Part shown: positions 61,934-64,000 of the stretch, in pieces | How positions within the stretch are numbered: the stretch's first letter is position 1 | Layout of the letters: each line of letters begins with the position of its first letter | Program-made: the position numbers and the translations under genes | Notes under the pieces: model-generated | What the model saw: the letters and a program-made list of their open reading frames with translations, nothing else | What the model was told of the DNA's origin: nothing | Databases searched by the model: none | NCBI GenBank assembly: GCA_002347035.1 | Contig: DEAM01000009.1 | Location: 667 to 64,666, forward strand | Direction: 5' to 3' | Origin: Gemmatimonadales bacterium UBA2982 | GTDB taxonomy: Bacteria; Gemmatimonadota; Gemmatimonadetes; Longimicrobiales; Gaopeijiaceae | DNA: 64,000 nucleotides

Positions 61934-64000
61934 CTACAGCGCTCGTACTCGCTTGAAGCTATCGAACGCTGCGGAGGAACCAGTGCTCATCTGCTCCTTC
62001 GACCATTCTGTCAGCGGCGATACCACCTTGTTGTACCTGCCTTCTGTTACCCTGCAAATGTCACGGGAGTCACAAAACTTGCAGTCGTCCGCATCCTCCG
62101 TAGGAATGAAATTCCCCTCGCCTACCCCATTCAACATCATATCCACAAGCTCATTCACCGGAGCAAGAGTCTGTCGATCGAAATCGAAGACCTGATTCTG
62201 CCCCCTTGTAGTCGAAAAATGGTACTCGCCTGAGACTATGTTGCTATTGAAGAGCGATTCGGCAGCATAGGCGTAAAGAGCAATCTGCAAGCGACGCCCC
62301 CCACTAAAGGTCCCTGTTTCAGCGAATCCATACGCTTTCCCTGTTTTATAGTCGATCACCCTCATCCCCTCGAGATCTTCGTCGACACGATCGATTTTTC
62401 CGCGTAAACGCAGCTGCCCACCAGGCAGGTTCATCACAACCGGGTCACTGCCATCAAGCCCAAAGGTTTTCTCAAGCGCGATCCATCTCACCCCAAACTT
62501 TCGTACCATATGCACGAAAGAGCGGACATCGCTCACCAGACTAGAAGTATCCCGCTTCAGGGCCCCTTTTCCCGGAACTGGTACTTCGGTGCGCATCTGC
62601 AACACAGCTTCTTCCAGCGTTTCGAAAGCCAGCTTCTCAAAAACGGAATTCTCAAACTCAAGACCTTGATCACGAGCACGACTCAGAATCCGCTCGAATA
62701 CCTGATGTAGTAAAACGCCTCGCTGTCGCTGATCAAGCCATCGCTCAGGATCCAGTTCTGGGTCATCCGGCGGGTAAAGCTTGAGAATTGACCGGTGAAG
62801 ATACCGCAATGGGCAGGTCCCAAGGTGTTCTAATGCGCTAGCTGATAACGCTAGGTCCATGTTGCTGCGAGGATCAAGTTCGTCCTTACGAGGTTGGATT
62901 ACCCCGTGTACCGACCCCGGATCGCCCTCGCGGAGAAGTTGTCGAGCCCTTAACCCGTCTCTCAACCTTGGAAATGCTGCGGCAACAGCATCGGGCCCAA
63001 AAAGCATCACGCTGCTGCGGTGACCTAACTCAAACATCCACCTGTCGTCGATATCCAAGGCCCCAGTTTCGAACTCCGGCACTGCGCATGCCAATCTTCC
63101 AAGGACCTTATCGAGATCGTCAAAGGTTAACCCAGGATCATTGCACTCCATGCGCAGCGCAGACAGTAAGAGGGAGGACGCTCCAACTGAACGCCCAGAG
63201 GATGGGTCCCAAGCGCTATAGCTGAGGGTGACGTCACCGTGCAGCCGCGCGAATAGCGCACTGAAGTCGAAACCTTTCTCATCTAGAACCTCAGTCGAGG
63301 TCGGAAGATCCTTACTAAGAATCCGCCGATCGATATCTGGAAGCACCGGGTCCTGACCTGAAAAACCCGGAATCCGATCGTCGTCCAGTCCCACAATGAA
63401 TATTACTGGTCGACCTGTGAATCCCCCATTTTCGAGATCAGAGAAATGGAGACGGCCTCCGTCAGACAACCATGGAGCCATACCCGTATCAGCCTCTTGG
63501 GTGGCTCGGCTAGTGCGGACTTGTAGGTTAAGATGGCGACGTAGAACCGTTAGCGCTCCTGCAAAATGTAGTCGGCGACCAAGGGTGGCCTCCACTCTTT
63601 TGAGGATTCTCTCCGCCTGCTCACGGGCGTTCAGGTCTAATCCCCTGCCTCTCGGCACCCTTCGTAAGAACATCCGTAAACCACGAGCAATTTCTGCAGG
63701 AGACACACGCGTGTCCTCTTGGTTCATGCGGTCAGGAACAGCGGGGGTTACCCGAAGCGCAGGAAACAAAATCGATCTGAGAGCTTCTAGCTCCCTCCGA
63801 CCTCGATCGCGACGTTTTAAGAAATCACTTTCGGACTCAGTCAGGCGACGAGTCCAATGCGCAACACCTTCAAGTGCATCACGAATCTGGGTACGGTAGC
63901 GCTTGCGACCCCACCCGATTCTGAGACTACGAAAACGCCTTGCAAGTGCGGCGGCAGCGTGGCGCCCGCGAGACCTCGGAGGAATCAGGTCACCTGCTTC
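61934..64000 (-). CDS. addB: AddB-like helicase-nuclease subunit (partial, 3' part)
   Basis: The frame is open from the stop at 61934 to the right window edge (688 residues), so the start lies outside. It matches the C-terminal half of AddB or a RecB-nuclease-family protein. GTCPLRYLHR provides the first iron-sulfur cysteine and CKFCDSRDIC the other three. Nuclease motifs are LRGKIDRVDEDLEGM and VIDYKTGKAYG, and VIFIVGLDDDRIPG is typical of the AddB helicase-like core. With addA downstream it forms AddAB. An apparent internal start at 63769 is not real. Confidence 0.9.
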   Translation of the reverse strand, partial: EAGDLIPPRSRGRHAAAALARRFRSLRIGWGRKRYRTQIRDALEGVAHWTRRLTESESDFLKRRDRGRRELEALRSILFPALRVTPAVPDRMNQEDTRVSPAEIARGLRMFLRRVPRGRGLDLNAREQAERILKRVEATLGRRLHFAGALTVLRRHLNLQVRTSRATQEADTGMAPWLSDGGRLHFSDLENGGFTGRPVIFIVGLDDDRIPGFSGQDPVLPDIDRRILSKDLPTSTEVLDEKGFDFSALFARLHGDVTLSYSAWDPSSGRSVGASSLLLSALRMECNDPGLTFDDLDKVLGRLACAVPEFETGALDIDDRWMFELGHRSSVMLFGPDAVAAAFPRLRDGLRARQLLREGDPGSVHGVIQPRKDELDPRSNMDLALSASALEHLGTCPLRYLHRSILKLYPPDDPELDPERWLDQRQRGVLLHQVFERILSRARDQGLEFENSVFEKLAFETLEEAVLQMRTEVPVPGKGALKRDTSSLVSDVRSFVHMVRKFGVRWIALEKTFGLDGSDPVVMNLPGGQLRLRGKIDRVDEDLEGMRVIDYKTGKAYGFAETGTFSGGRRLQIALYAYAAESLFNSNIVSGEYHFSTTRGQNQVFDFDRQTLAPVNELVDMMLNGVGEGNFIPTEDADDCKFCDSRDICRVTEGRYNKVVSPLTEWSKEQMSTGSSAAFDSFKRVRAL

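Noticed and set aside
61934..63769. AddB-like protein starting inside the window at a TTG at 63769
   Set aside because: The frame stays open with protein-like sequence up to base 64000, so the gene is cut by the window edge and its start is outside.
63396..63899. 167-residue plus-strand open frame at the right end
   Set aside because: Antisense to addB; Arg/Ser-rich low-complexity translation typical of a shadow frame.

Overview
The window looks like chromosomal DNA from a free-living, Gram-negative, aerobic heterotroph with a mid-50s GC content judged by eye. The gene set is typical of environmental Gemmatimonadota or related phyla: many lipoproteins and Tat-exported proteins, DUF1080 and NHL proteins, carboxypeptidase-regulatory-like outer-membrane proteins, a class II fumarase, a glutaryl-CoA-type dehydrogenase, a TRAP transporter, ThyX and AddAB. 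The phylum is an inference from gene content only. I see no prophage, insertion sequence, CRISPR array or rRNA. One tRNA (Lys, CTT) is present.

Layout. 1-2100: a likely iron-regulated pair (small lipoprotein and a truncated outer-membrane receptor-like gene) behind tandem Fur-like boxes, a sugar-nucleotide epimerase and tRNA-Lys with promoter and terminator. 2100-10500: mixed housekeeping (phosphoribosyltransferase, ApbE, acyl-CoA dehydrogenase, MsrB, cupin, IlvE, thioesterase, DUF1080, CcmH-like). 10500-15750: a TRAP uptake system whose binding protein lies convergent to an operon of the two permeases, an AlkA-type DNA glycosylase, an O-methyltransferase and a histone-deacetylase-family enzyme that has no ATG, GTG or TTG start. 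16000-24200: a nucleotidyltransferase, DUF1499-like and DUF445 proteins, TPR proteins, OsmC, CutA and small membrane proteins. 24200-31350: a pterin group (PTPS-like enzyme, GTP cyclohydrolase I, SDR), endonuclease IV, fumarase, two more SDRs and thioredoxin reductase. 31550-41000: an M50 protease, Rho, a DhaL-DegV fusion, a secreted HpaI-like aldolase, ThyX and a BamA/D15-like outer-membrane protein.

41200-48300 is a surface-glycan type region: a processive family 2 glycosyltransferase, a GT8-like protein, an ABC exporter, a second GT2 and an unrecognised membrane protein with repeated winged-helix-like units. 48300-57400 holds exported or envelope proteins (NamZ/DUF1343, a carboxypeptidase-regulatory protein, an amidohydrolase lipoprotein, a molybdopterin oxidoreductase, two NHL lipoproteins), closed by a strong bidirectional terminator. 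57450-64000 carries addA and the 3' part of addB, with an apparently exported fumarylacetoacetate-hydrolase-family gene between them.

Themes worth attention: export signals on enzymes that are normally cytoplasmic, a possible tetrahydrobiopterin-like pathway, a one-chain fatty-acid-kinase-like fusion, the near-cognate start of the deacetylase, and the repeated winged-helix membrane protein in the glycan region.
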